Source: Bacillaceae bacterium (lineage in GTDB: Bacteria > Bacillota > Bacilli > JACDOE01). Taken from it: a DNA stretch of 64,000 nucleotides. The translations under genes were made by a program, and so were the position numbers. The notes below the pieces were generated by a model. It was not told the DNA's origin, did not search any database, and worked only from the letters and a program-made list of their open reading frames with translations. Below, one piece after another: positions 8,500 through 16,596 of the stretch (position 1 is the stretch's first letter; every line of letters begins with the position of its first letter). The stretch lies in NCBI GenBank assembly GCA_017656255.1, contig JACDOE010000001.1, forward strand, positions 1,119,205 to 1,183,204. The letters are read 5' to 3'.

Positions 8500-9617
8500 C
8501 ACAGGTTCCCTCTGCGTGCCTGTTCGCGTTCTATTGATTCAAAAAGGGCTTTAAAGTTTCCTTCGCCGAATCCGCGTGCCCCTTTTCGCTGGATGATCTC
8601 GATGAACAGCGTGGGCCGGTCCACAATCGGCCGGGTAAAAATCTGCAGCAGATAACCTTCATCGTCGCGATCCACCAGAATTTTCAGTTCGCGGAGTTTC
8701 TCGATGGATTCATCAATTTTTCCAACCCGATCCGTCAGCATGTCGTAATAGGTATCGGGGGTATCGAGGAACTCGATGCCGTTTGCGCGCAGGGTGGAGA
8801 CGGTGGAGATGATGTCATTGGTCAAAAGGGCGATGTGCTGGACGCCGGCCCCGTTGTAATAATCGAGAAATTCCTGAATCTGAGACTTTTTCTTCCCTTC
8901 CGCCGGTTCATTGATCGGGAACTTGATCCGGCCCCCGTTGTGCATCACTTTGGACATGAGGGCGGAATATTCGGTACTGATATCTTCGTCGTCAAAATGA
9001 ATCATCTGCTTGAAGCCCATCACCTTTTCGTAATAGCGGACCCAGGGCTCCATCTGTTCCACATTTCCCACGACGTGATCAATGCCGACCAGTCCCGCGG
9101 GGTTGTGAGGAATGTTGAGCTCTGTTTTCTGGTATCCCGGCAGGAACGGGCCGCGGTAATGTTTGCGCTCAATCAGGGTATGAATGGTATCCCCGTATGT
9201 TCCGATGATTGCTTTTTTGACGGTGCCGTGTTCATCCGAAACCTCATGGGGTTCTTTGATCGCGATGCCACCGCGGGAAATGGCTTCTTTGTAAACCTTT
9301 TCAACATCGTCCACACGAAGGGCGATGTCTTTGACGCCATCCCCGTGCTTTTTGACAAATTCAGCGATCGGATGGTCTTCCTGCAGCGATCCGGAGATGA
9401 CAAAATAGATCTTGTTTTGTTTCAGGACATAGGACACCTTGCTGCGTTCACCGGTTTCCAATCCGGCGTAGGCTACCGGTTCAAACCCGAATCCGGTGCA
9501 CATAAAATGGGCGGTCTGTCTGGCATTGCCCGCATAATATTCAATGTAATCAACATCCTGAACCGGAAAAAAGTCTTTTTCCGTTTCCTGTTGTTGCATC
9601 ACGTTCTGTTGAGCCAT
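8499..9617 (-). CDS. hppD: 4-hydroxyphenylpyruvate dioxygenase
   Basis: This enzyme converts 4-hydroxyphenylpyruvate to homogentisate, the entry to the operon's pathway. It has two VOC (glyoxalase-fold) halves. The Fe(II) ligands are visible as His in GIDHVVGNV, His in GVQHIALLTNDI and Glu in TLFIEIIQRKGARGFGEGNF, the last also carrying the family's C-terminal motif. Length is normal at 372 residues. AGGTGGG precedes the ATG. A sigma-A-like promoter and a TTTAACGCG direct repeat lie upstream. Confidence 0.95.
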   Translation of the reverse strand: MAQQNVMQQQETEKDFFPVQDVDYIEYYAGNARQTAHFMCTGFGFEPVAYAGLETGERSKVSYVLKQNKIYFVISGSLQEDHPIAEFVKKHGDGVKDIALRVDDVEKVYKEAISRGGIAIKEPHEVSDEHGTVKKAIIGTYGDTIHTLIERKHYRGPFLPGYQKTELNIPHNPAGLVGIDHVVGNVEQMEPWVRYYEKVMGFKQMIHFDDEDISTEYSALMSKVMHNGGRIKFPINEPAEGKKKSQIQEFLDYYNGAGVQHIALLTNDIISTVSTLRANGIEFLDTPDTYYDMLTDRVGKIDESIEKLRELKILVDRDDEGYLLQIFTRPIVDRPTLFIEIIQRKGARGFGEGNFKALFESIEREQARRGNL

Positions 9618-9666
9618 CTGTCATCCCACCTTTTATCAAGATTTCTTAAAGTTTCAACTTATTTAA

Positions 9667-9696
9667 ATTGTACGGAAATGGTGAAAAAGCGTGCAA
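9667..9696 (-). promoter_or_regulatory. Sigma-A-type promoter of the hppD operon
   Basis: On the minus strand TTGCAC (9691-9696) and TACAAT (9667-9672) are 18 bases apart, about 50 bases before the hppD start codon. Confidence 0.6.
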
Positions 9697-9701
9697 GAGT
9701 A

Positions 9702-9734
9702 CGCGTTAAAACCTGAATGCGATATCGCGTTAAA
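9702..9734 (-). promoter_or_regulatory. Direct repeat upstream of the hppD promoter, possible regulator site
   Basis: CGCGTTAAA occurs at 9702-9710 and 9726-9734 (TTTAACGCG on the minus strand), 24 bases apart, just upstream of the -35 box. The outer copy adjoins a GCGATATCGC palindrome. This is a plausible activator site for tyrosine catabolism, by inference only. The rest of the 9618-9939 gap holds a promoter and a terminator but no convincing gene. Confidence 0.45.
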
Positions 9735-9890
9735 GGATGCGACACGTTTTTTTGCGGGTGGAGTTAAACGTGTTGCGGGAATTTATAAGTGGAGAAGTGG
9801 ATAAAGGAACCATTTCGTTACACTCGTTTACGAAAACTTGTTTATGTTTTGACCCTTACGTTACTGGAAGAAAAATAAGAAACCATCATG

Positions 9891-9915
9891 AAAAAGCAGG
9901 ACCGTCCGGTCCTGC
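9891..9915 (-). terminator. Rho-independent terminator of the glutamate-synthase-like gene
   Basis: GCAGGACCG and CGGTCCTGC form a perfect 9-bp stem around two bases; on the minus strand it is followed by TTTTTC. It lies 25 bases after the gene's stop codon. Confidence 0.8.
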
Positions 9916-9939
9916 CTGGATACAAAATCGATCAAGTTT

Positions 9940-11367
9940 TTAGTGCAGCGGATGTTGCGTGTATGACTCCGGTTGTCTGTTCACCTGCTCGTGTGCCATT
10001 TCCGGCAATCCTTCAAAGTACTCCGACTGTTCTTCCGGTGATATAAAAGCCAATTCCACCCCGATTGCCCTGGCCAAAAACGGATCAAGACAGCATAAAT
10101 CCTCCCGGTTCACATCGGAGACAGATGTTTTGCCCAGGGTATAACAAACCAGTTCCATTTCACGTGAAGATGCATTCAGGTAGTTAAACAGACTGGTCGC
10201 CCCCCGTTCCAGATCCAGCTTGTCCGTCATTTTGGCCTGGTAGACGACAAGATCGGTGGGCGGTTCAAAGGGCATGGCCCGGGTCATCTGGTCCCCCACC
10301 AGTGCCATCACAGCAGTCGTTCCAATGTAGACGGCATCGGCTCCGAGAGCCAGCGCCTTGAGGTAATCCCCAGGGGTGACCAATCCACCGGTGGCGATCA
10401 GGCTGACATCACCGGTTGCCCCTTTGCGGGAGAGAAATCGGGCTGCCCTGGAGACGGCATACATGGTGGGAAGGCCCACATCGTCTTCGAGAATGGGGGC
10501 CGCCGCATGGGTACCGCCTTCCGCCCCATCCACGGTAATAAAATCCACTTCCGCTTCCAGGGCGATTTGCAGTTCTTTCTCCAGGTGATGGGTGGCGGCA
10601 ATTTTTAACCCGACAGGAACGCCGGTCTCCTCTTTCAGTTTACGGACCAGGGAGATAAACTGCTCTTTCGTATCCACACCGGGAAGGCGTGAATGAATCA
10701 GGGCATCTTCTCCTTTCGGGATTTCAAATACTTCATGATATTCCCGGCCGATATTTTTGGCCGGGGTCCGCTGGGGAGTCGATCCCTGAGCTCCCTGACC
10801 GAGCTGGATTTCAATGGCGTCCAGTTGCATGTATTTGTCGGGGGTATTCAACCATCCTCCCCGATTATACTGGCCGATGAGCAGATCGGCGGCTTCCCTT
10901 TCCTCTTCCATCAATCCTGCTTCACCTGTATTGGTTGCTGTGCCGATCCGGGTCGCCGCCTGGGCCAGTGCGATTTTCGCTTTTTTACTCAGGGCACCGC
11001 CATATGACATGCCGGCAATCATAATCGGGATGGAAATAGTCAGGGGATTGCGTGCCCGTTTGCCGATGGTCACAGCGGTAGAAATCCCCACATCCTCGGG
11101 AGTAGGAAATCGATAGAGATGAACCGGGTTAAACAATAGTTTGTCCCATGGTGAGAACCGCATGTGGGTTCCGAGTGGGCGTCCCGGTGGCTGTCCCTTG
11201 CGGCTGCGCATTACCAGTTCAATCAAATTGATCGGATTCACTTTTTTACTGACCGGCATCATTTCAAACAGGTTCTCTGTATACTGATCCCGGGCCAGGC
11301 GTTCGATTGCTTTATCTACGGTCTCATTTACCATGCTGCGCATGAAGTTGCTGACGAATTTAAACAT
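9940..11367 (-). CDS. FMN-binding glutamate synthase family protein (YerD-like)
   Basis: This protein has the FMN-binding TIM-barrel of glutamate synthase large subunits (GltS_FMN) without the amidotransferase or GXGXG domains. It resembles B. subtilis YerD. Visible motifs are MIAGMSYGGALSKKAKIALA, VGLKIAATHHLEKELQ and VDGAEGGTHAAAP. The start is placed at 11367 (MFKFVSNF), with AGGTGA just upstream; the frame is open to 11445 but would overlap the preceding gene. About 475 residues. The reaction is not established for stand-alone members. It follows a small coiled-coil gene by 5 bases. Confidence 0.85.
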   Translation of the reverse strand: MFKFVSNFMRSMVNETVDKAIERLARDQYTENLFEMMPVSKKVNPINLIELVMRSRKGQPPGRPLGTHMRFSPWDKLLFNPVHLYRFPTPEDVGISTAVTIGKRARNPLTISIPIMIAGMSYGGALSKKAKIALAQAATRIGTATNTGEAGLMEEEREAADLLIGQYNRGGWLNTPDKYMQLDAIEIQLGQGAQGSTPQRTPAKNIGREYHEVFEIPKGEDALIHSRLPGVDTKEQFISLVRKLKEETGVPVGLKIAATHHLEKELQIALEAEVDFITVDGAEGGTHAAAPILEDDVGLPTMYAVSRAARFLSRKGATGDVSLIATGGLVTPGDYLKALALGADAVYIGTTAVMALVGDQMTRAMPFEPPTDLVVYQAKMTDKLDLERGATSLFNYLNASSREMELVCYTLGKTSVSDVNREDLCCLDPFLARAIGVELAFISPEEQSEYFEGLPEMAHEQVNRQPESYTQHPLH

Positions 11368-11372
11368 TTGAT

Positions 11373-11672
11373 TCACCTGTCGGGAGATTCTTGTTGTTTG
11401 TATTGATTCTTGATGTCTTCGACTTTCTGGACCAGGTTGATGCAAATCTGTTTGACTTCACCCAGCTGTCTTGCCGCATTCTGTTCCTCATTGGCGATCT
11501 GGTTCAGTCTGTCATCCCCCATGTCCGTCAATTCTTTATAATGTTTTGATTCACTGGTGGAAAGTGTTCCGGCAATGGTCTGAACACGATTTAATTCCGA
11601 ATGAATATAAGAGAGGGTATCATTAAGGCTGGTCTGCTGTTTGTCCACTGGATCCTCTTCCTTTCTATCCAT
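11373..11672 (-). CDS. Small coiled-coil protein of unknown function
   Basis: This is a hydrophilic, alpha-helical protein of 99 residues with heptad-like spacing (SYIHSELNRVQTIAGTL, QLGEVKQICINLVQKVEDI). It has no signal peptide or membrane segment, and I do not recognise a family. An in-frame GTG at 11648, with GGAAGAGG 5 bases upstream, is a better-supported start than the ATG at 11672. The tight 5-base spacing to the glutamate-synthase-like gene suggests cotranscription and perhaps a partner role. Confidence 0.65.
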   Translation of the reverse strand: MDRKEEDPVDKQQTSLNDTLSYIHSELNRVQTIAGTLSTSESKHYKELTDMGDDRLNQIANEEQNAARQLGEVKQICINLVQKVEDIKNQYKQQESPDR

Positions 11673-11911
11673 TGTTTTCTAGTCATTCCCCCTTATTTTG
11701 CAACAGGTAAGGGCGACTTATGCACGGGGAACAGAATTTTGATGAGCCGTCTGCGGGTTAAAACGAGGTCAGTTGATGCACCATTTCCTCATTTTTGAAT
11801 ACATGTTAAAAATTTTGTCATAAATTTGTTATAAAATTCTGATAAATTTAGTTAAACAAGTCGTGTACTTGTGATAAAATATAGTTACCAGTTAAAAAGG
11901 AGGTCGATTCA

Positions 11912-12058
11912 ATGGAGCATGACAAGTGCATACGATGTGGAAAAGAACTGGTCACCTGGGAAAGAACCCGCAGTGAATGCTGGAACTGTCGCGAATTAAC
12001 CGTTATCACATACGACGATACGGAGAAAATAAATGAGGATAAAGTAAAAGACCTGTAA
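11912..12058 (+). CDS. 48-residue zinc-ribbon protein
   Basis: A short gene with a strong AAGGAGG site 9 bases before the ATG. The product begins MEHDKCIRCGKELVTWERTR and carries two CxxC pairs (CIRC and CWNC, residues 6-9 and 23-26), the pattern of a one-zinc ribbon, followed by an acidic tail. It could bind RNA, DNA or protein; no function is known to me. It stands alone, with an AT-rich upstream region containing TGTGATAAAAT-like promoter sequence, and ends before a strong terminator. Confidence 0.75.
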   Translation: MEHDKCIRCGKELVTWERTRSECWNCRELTVITYDDTEKINEDKVKDL

Positions 12059-12090
12059 CCGATCCGGTTATTTATACACTTACTGACATG

Positions 12091-12135
12091 AAAAAGCCCC
12101 CGATTCCTTTGCGAATCGGGGGCTTTGCCTTTTTA
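12091..12135. terminator. Bidirectional terminator
   Basis: AAAGCCCCCGATTC pairs with GAATCGGGGGCTTT around a short loop, with A and T tracts on the two sides. It serves both the zinc-ribbon gene and the convergent alpha/beta hydrolase gene. Confidence 0.9.
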
Positions 12136-12154
12136 TGCGGCGATGCATTTCTCA

Positions 12155-13003
12155 TCAGCCGGCTCGCTCCTCTTCAACACGATCCAGCCAGTTGTGAACC
12201 AGATTCTCAAAGAGATCGGGTTGTTCGATCTGAAGATTATGACCGGCCCCATCCATCACGATATAGGAGGAACGGGGAAAATGTTGCAGCAGGCCAAAAG
12301 CATCCTGATACCCGGTTACGGCGTCCTGTCTCCCTGTCACGATCAGGACAGGTTTTTCATAGGGATGAGCATAGTGATCCGGATCACAAGAAAGGGCGTA
12401 TCCCTCTTCTTTGATTCTCTGTAAAAATTGATGATCGGCTATGCTGGATGCTTCTAGTATGTCAGTGTGAAATCGGTTCAACACCTCCTGCGTCTGGATG
12501 ACGGCCAGCGATTTGAAAACATCATACGCTTCCGGTTCAAGCTGTGAGGCCAGGCCCGGTTCCTTTCTCACCACACGATGCGGGGGGAGGATGCGTTCAT
12601 TGACATCGGCTTTTATCATCGGACAAATCAGAGCCATGCCATCGATCCATTCCCGTTTCTTTTTTAAGATTCCCCCGGCCAGATAAGCTCCGTAAGATTC
12701 TCCGGCAATCAGAAAACGCTGATCCGGTATGACCGTATCGATAAACTGAAGAAGCACCTGCAGGATGTCATCTGAGCTTTTGATCCAATCGGCTCCCTTC
12801 GTCTTCCCCATACCCGGCAAATCAATGTAAAGGCGTTGCCACCCCTCTCTTCTCTGAAAAACCGGTTCAAAACAGGTCGCCATCATGCGATGATCCAGTG
12901 AAAAGCCATGAAGCATCAACACCGGCGTTCCCTCACCCTGTATCTCATAGTAAACCGATATATTTTGAAGATCAGCCCACAAGCCAATCACTCCCCTCCC
13001 CAC
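12155..13003 (-). CDS. Alpha/beta hydrolase
   Basis: A serine hydrolase of the alpha/beta fold. The oxyanion region is LMLHGFSLDHRMM, the nucleophile elbow is AGESYGAYL (GxSxG), the likely acid is Asp in VTGRQDAVTG and the catalytic His is in DGAGHNLQIEQPDLF. There is no signal peptide, so it is cytoplasmic. The substrate is unknown. The start is uncertain: GTG at 13003, GTG four codons later, or TTG three codons beyond that all lie near GGGGAGGGG. It runs convergent to the zinc-ribbon gene. Confidence 0.85.
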   Translation of the reverse strand: MGRGVIGLWADLQNISVYYEIQGEGTPVLMLHGFSLDHRMMATCFEPVFQRREGWQRLYIDLPGMGKTKGADWIKSSDDILQVLLQFIDTVIPDQRFLIAGESYGAYLAGGILKKKREWIDGMALICPMIKADVNERILPPHRVVRKEPGLASQLEPEAYDVFKSLAVIQTQEVLNRFHTDILEASSIADHQFLQRIKEEGYALSCDPDHYAHPYEKPVLIVTGRQDAVTGYQDAFGLLQHFPRSSYIVMDGAGHNLQIEQPDLFENLVHNWLDRVEEERAG

Positions 13004-13017
13004 TTCTCCGGGATGAT

Positions 13018-13064
13018 ATAAAAAACCTCTGTTACATCCATACCCATGAGTATGGATGTAACAG
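13018..13064 (-). terminator. Rho-independent terminator of the addBA operon
   Basis: A perfect 16-bp inverted repeat (TCTGTTACATCCATAC and its complement, 13027-13042 and 13049-13064) around 6 bases. On the minus strand it is followed by GGTTTTTATA, 19 bases after the addA stop codon. Confidence 0.85.
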
Positions 13065-13082
13065 AAAGTGTCACATCACCAT

Positions 13083-16000
13083 TCAAACTTCTACCTCATC
13101 CCCGCTGTGGGTAAAAAAGAGTATCCTGCGATCCACCTTCAGGTTCAAGACTTGTTCAACCACTTCTGCATACAGATCCAGCTGTTCCCGGTAATAGTCC
13201 ACCATATCTGTGATGGCATGCCGATCGGTATCATTGGTTTTGTAATCCACCACCACCGCTTTTTGTCCCGGCAACTGATAGATCAGGTCGATCGTGCCGT
13301 TGATCAGCCTGTTCGTCTTCTCCGGGTCCCGGATGACAAACGGAAGTTCCCGCCATATCCTTTCAGCATGCTTCAACTCATCCAGCAATCGCGACCCGGG
13401 TATCCGGTTCAGATGCCGGTGAACTTCCTTAAGCACCGGCTCCGGATCCAAATCAAACCGGCCGGATTCCACCAGCTTTTTGTGGACAATGCGGGCCACC
13501 TGCTCGGATCTGATCTGATCACCATCAAAGGGCCAGCGTTCAAGAACGGCATGAACCAGCGTCCCTCTTTCCGCCGCACTCAACCCATCACGAGCCGGGC
13601 CATCCGCCGCATCGGAGCGGTGGAGATGATACGCAAACGGGCGATCCGAATCTTCGTTTCGCTCTAATTCGTCCGGCGGAATCGCCTCCCCTTTTTTCTC
13701 CTTCACAATTTCACTGACGGATGTCAGTTGCAGCATGTTCGCTTCAACCGTTTCCCGGTCAAATACCATCCCTTCCGGCGGATCATCCGGAACAACGGAT
13801 TTCAGACCGGCGAACGGGTTCGCTTTGTCCCCGTCTGCTTCAGCTGCCTCTTCGTTTGAAGCGGAAGCCTCTTCCAGCCGGATCTCATCCAGGTATTGAT
13901 ACTGAACGGGAACCGGGAATGACTGAAGATTCTCCTCGATCTGCTGAATCTCCCCGTCGGCCATGGCATACACCAGCCAGCTCCACCAGGTGGCCCGATT
14001 CATGTCGTAGACCGTCCTTGTTTTGGGAATCGGGCTGGCGCAGGACAGAATCAGATGATCCCGCGCCCGGGTCATTCCGACGTATAATTTTCGTTTTTCT
14101 TCTTCCCGTTCTTTATCTTTTTCACGTTCCCGGATGTCGGCCGTGATCCCCAGATGTCTGAAATTCTCACCATCGAGGGAGACCGACAGGCCCAGTTCCG
14201 GATCAAAGGCAAACCGCGACATCTGCATATTGAACCGTTTTTGCAAATTAGGAAGAATTACCACCGGAAATTCCAGTCCCTTTGATTTGTGAATGGTCAT
14301 AATTTTAACCACGTCACTGTCAGCGTTTTCCACCTGGGCTTCTTCTTCATCCGCTCCGCTTTCAATCAGGCGTTTCAGATAAGGGACCACCCGGCGCACC
14401 GTGGTATATCCCTGTTTTTCTTTTTCGCCAAGCAGTTCCAGAAACTTGCGCACATTTCCCACCCGCTGGGCACCGGACGGCATCATAAACAGGACCTGCT
14501 CATACCCGGTTGTCTGAATAATCTCACGCAGCAGCCCATAGGGCGTTACGGTACGGGCCCTGTCTCGCCACTCATCGAGGAGTCGCCGGGCGTCCAACAG
14601 GCGGTTGCGCTCGATCCCCCCGACTTCCGGCGGAATATGGCCGGAGGTCCAGTTGTCCAGCAATTGTCCGTCCTGCCCCAGGAGAAAAAGGGTCTCATCC
14701 GACAACTGAAACAGTGGGGAACGAAGCACGGCCATCAATGAGCGTGCATCATCCTCACGGACCAAATAATGCAACAATTCGTAGAGGTCCCAGATTTCCT
14801 GACGGCGAAAGAAGTTGCGGCTGCCCAGGATATAATAAGGAATCCCTTCACGCTGCAGGGCTTTCTCAAATACCGGTACCCGTCCGGTAGACGAAAACAG
14901 CAGGGCAACATCGCCGTAACGGACCCGTCGCAGTTCCATGCCGTTATCCGTCTCCACCGGAATCCGCTCTTCTTCCGTCAATTCGCGGATCCGGCGGGCC
15001 ACCGCAGCCGCTTCATCTTCCACCGACTTGCTGCCGACATGTAGCAACTCAATATTGGCGTGGTGATGATAATCCGGCTGTGTGGCTTTCATCGGAAAAT
15101 CATAAACCGAACTGTACAACGGAAGTCCCTCCGTCTCCGGCAGATGCATCACTTTGCTGAATACCTGGTTGACGGTGGTGATGACGGATGACTGGGAGCG
15201 AAAGTTTTCTTCGAGGTTGATCACTTTCCCCTGCTCTTTTTGAATACGTTGCTGACTTTTCAAAAAGAGTTCCACATCCGCACCGCGGAAACGGTAAATC
15301 GACTGTTTGGAATCTCCTACAATAAACAGGCGCAGATCCGGTAAAATCTGCATCATCTGTGTGATCAGACGGAATTGCACCGGGTTGGTATCCTGAAATT
15401 CATCCACCATCAAGTATTTAAACTTGTTTTTGAGTTCCTTTTGTACGCCCGGATTATCCATTAACGCGGCCGCTTTTGTCTGCAGATCCGTAAAATCGAG
15501 GACATTTTCTTTCTTTTTCCGCTGTTCATAAACCGCGTGCACCCGTGCCAGGCACGTTCCGGTATCGAGAATGGCCTGCTCCAGTTCATGGGCACTGATG
15601 TGCTTTAACAGGGTGTCGAGGGACTCATGAATCGGCTCCAGGTACTCCATGATTTTTTTGGATTTGCCCCAGCGTGAATCCCGCAGGTAGTTAAAAATCT
15701 CAAACACGTCTTCTGTATAGTAAAAATCGGATGATGTCCATGCCTCCCAGACCCGGTTCCAGCCATCCTCCCATTTTTTCTGCAGACGGCGCAGCGCTGC
15801 CTGCGGTTTGGCCGGCAATTCTTCCGGATCGACCCGCAAAAGCCGGTTTAAATAGGGTTCAAACCGCTCCACCATCGGCGGTACCTTCTTGACCGCTTCC
15901 TGCATGCGTGCCACCGTTCGGCGGGCCACGGATTCAAAATCCTCGGTGTATTCACGAATGGACGGATAAAATTGCATCCATTCCGCCACCAGGGTTTCAT

Positions 16001-16538
16001 AGGGAATGGACTGGAGCAGGCGGATCACCGTCTCATCTTCGCCACTCAACCCTTCATCCAGCACCCGGCGAATACTTTCCTCAAGCAGGACCTGGCTGTC
16101 CTCCGGCTCCACCAGCTTAAAATCGGGGTCCGTTTCCGCCTGCAGGGGGAACATGCGGATCAGTTCGCTGCAAAATCCGTGAATGGTGGTGATGACCGCA
16201 TCTTCCAGCTCTTCCATATGTCGTTCGATTAACGCCGCCTGATCCGGTTCTTCATCCTGCCAGTCCCTGAGGCGTTTGCGAATCCGGGTTTTCATCTCCG
16301 TCGCCGCCTCCCGGGTAAACGTGATGGCTACAATCTCAGAAGGGCGTGACGGCGGTCTGCGGGCCGGCATGCTGAAGCCTTCCGGCGCATTGACCAGAGG
16401 CCTTCCGGCCAGCATGGCGGCGTATCGCTCGGTAAGAACCCATGTTTTCCCTGCACCGGCCCCTGCGGTAATGGCAAGATGAGAATCCAGGTCGGAAATG
16501 GCTTTCCACTGATTCGGGGTGGGCGTGACACCACTCAT
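13083..16538 (-). CDS. addA: ATP-dependent helicase/nuclease subunit A (AddA)
   Basis: AddA is the UvrD-type helicase and one of two nucleases of AddAB, which processes double-strand breaks for RecA loading. Walker A is GAGAGKT at residues 26-32, motif II is VDEFQDTNP, then GDSKQSIYRFRGAD. The C-terminal RecB-type nuclease motif is AVVVDYKTND near residue 1105. At 1151 residues it is slightly shorter than B. subtilis AddA. GGGAGGG precedes the ATG. It is the last gene of yhaO-yhaN-addB-addA, 58 bases after addB, and ends at a strong terminator. Confidence 0.95.
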   Translation of the reverse strand: MSGVTPTPNQWKAISDLDSHLAITAGAGAGKTWVLTERYAAMLAGRPLVNAPEGFSMPARRPPSRPSEIVAITFTREAATEMKTRIRKRLRDWQDEEPDQAALIERHMEELEDAVITTIHGFCSELIRMFPLQAETDPDFKLVEPEDSQVLLEESIRRVLDEGLSGEDETVIRLLQSIPYETLVAEWMQFYPSIREYTEDFESVARRTVARMQEAVKKVPPMVERFEPYLNRLLRVDPEELPAKPQAALRRLQKKWEDGWNRVWEAWTSSDFYYTEDVFEIFNYLRDSRWGKSKKIMEYLEPIHESLDTLLKHISAHELEQAILDTGTCLARVHAVYEQRKKKENVLDFTDLQTKAAALMDNPGVQKELKNKFKYLMVDEFQDTNPVQFRLITQMMQILPDLRLFIVGDSKQSIYRFRGADVELFLKSQQRIQKEQGKVINLEENFRSQSSVITTVNQVFSKVMHLPETEGLPLYSSVYDFPMKATQPDYHHHANIELLHVGSKSVEDEAAAVARRIRELTEEERIPVETDNGMELRRVRYGDVALLFSSTGRVPVFEKALQREGIPYYILGSRNFFRRQEIWDLYELLHYLVREDDARSLMAVLRSPLFQLSDETLFLLGQDGQLLDNWTSGHIPPEVGGIERNRLLDARRLLDEWRDRARTVTPYGLLREIIQTTGYEQVLFMMPSGAQRVGNVRKFLELLGEKEKQGYTTVRRVVPYLKRLIESGADEEEAQVENADSDVVKIMTIHKSKGLEFPVVILPNLQKRFNMQMSRFAFDPELGLSVSLDGENFRHLGITADIREREKDKEREEEKRKLYVGMTRARDHLILSCASPIPKTRTVYDMNRATWWSWLVYAMADGEIQQIEENLQSFPVPVQYQYLDEIRLEEASASNEEAAEADGDKANPFAGLKSVVPDDPPEGMVFDRETVEANMLQLTSVSEIVKEKKGEAIPPDELERNEDSDRPFAYHLHRSDAADGPARDGLSAAERGTLVHAVLERWPFDGDQIRSEQVARIVHKKLVESGRFDLDPEPVLKEVHRHLNRIPGSRLLDELKHAERIWRELPFVIRDPEKTNRLINGTIDLIYQLPGQKAVVVDYKTNDTDRHAITDMVDYYREQLDLYAEVVEQVLNLKVDRRILFFTHSGDEVEV

Positions 16539-16596
16539 GTCCGTTCCCTCCCCGTGACATTAGGCGTGCCTTTATTAAGCTTCCACTGGTTCAGAC

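Noticed and set aside
8835-9716. 293-codon open frame on the plus strand
   Set aside because: It lies opposite hppD, has no ribosome binding site, and its product looks like the hydrophobic mirror of a coding strand. hppD itself is certain.
9737-9943. 68-codon plus-strand frame in the hppD upstream gap
   Set aside because: It has no ribosome binding site, crosses a terminator, and its composition is not protein-like.
13027-13064. Perfect 16-bp palindrome considered as an operator
   Set aside because: It lies just after the addA stop codon and is followed by a T run on the minus strand, so it is a terminator.
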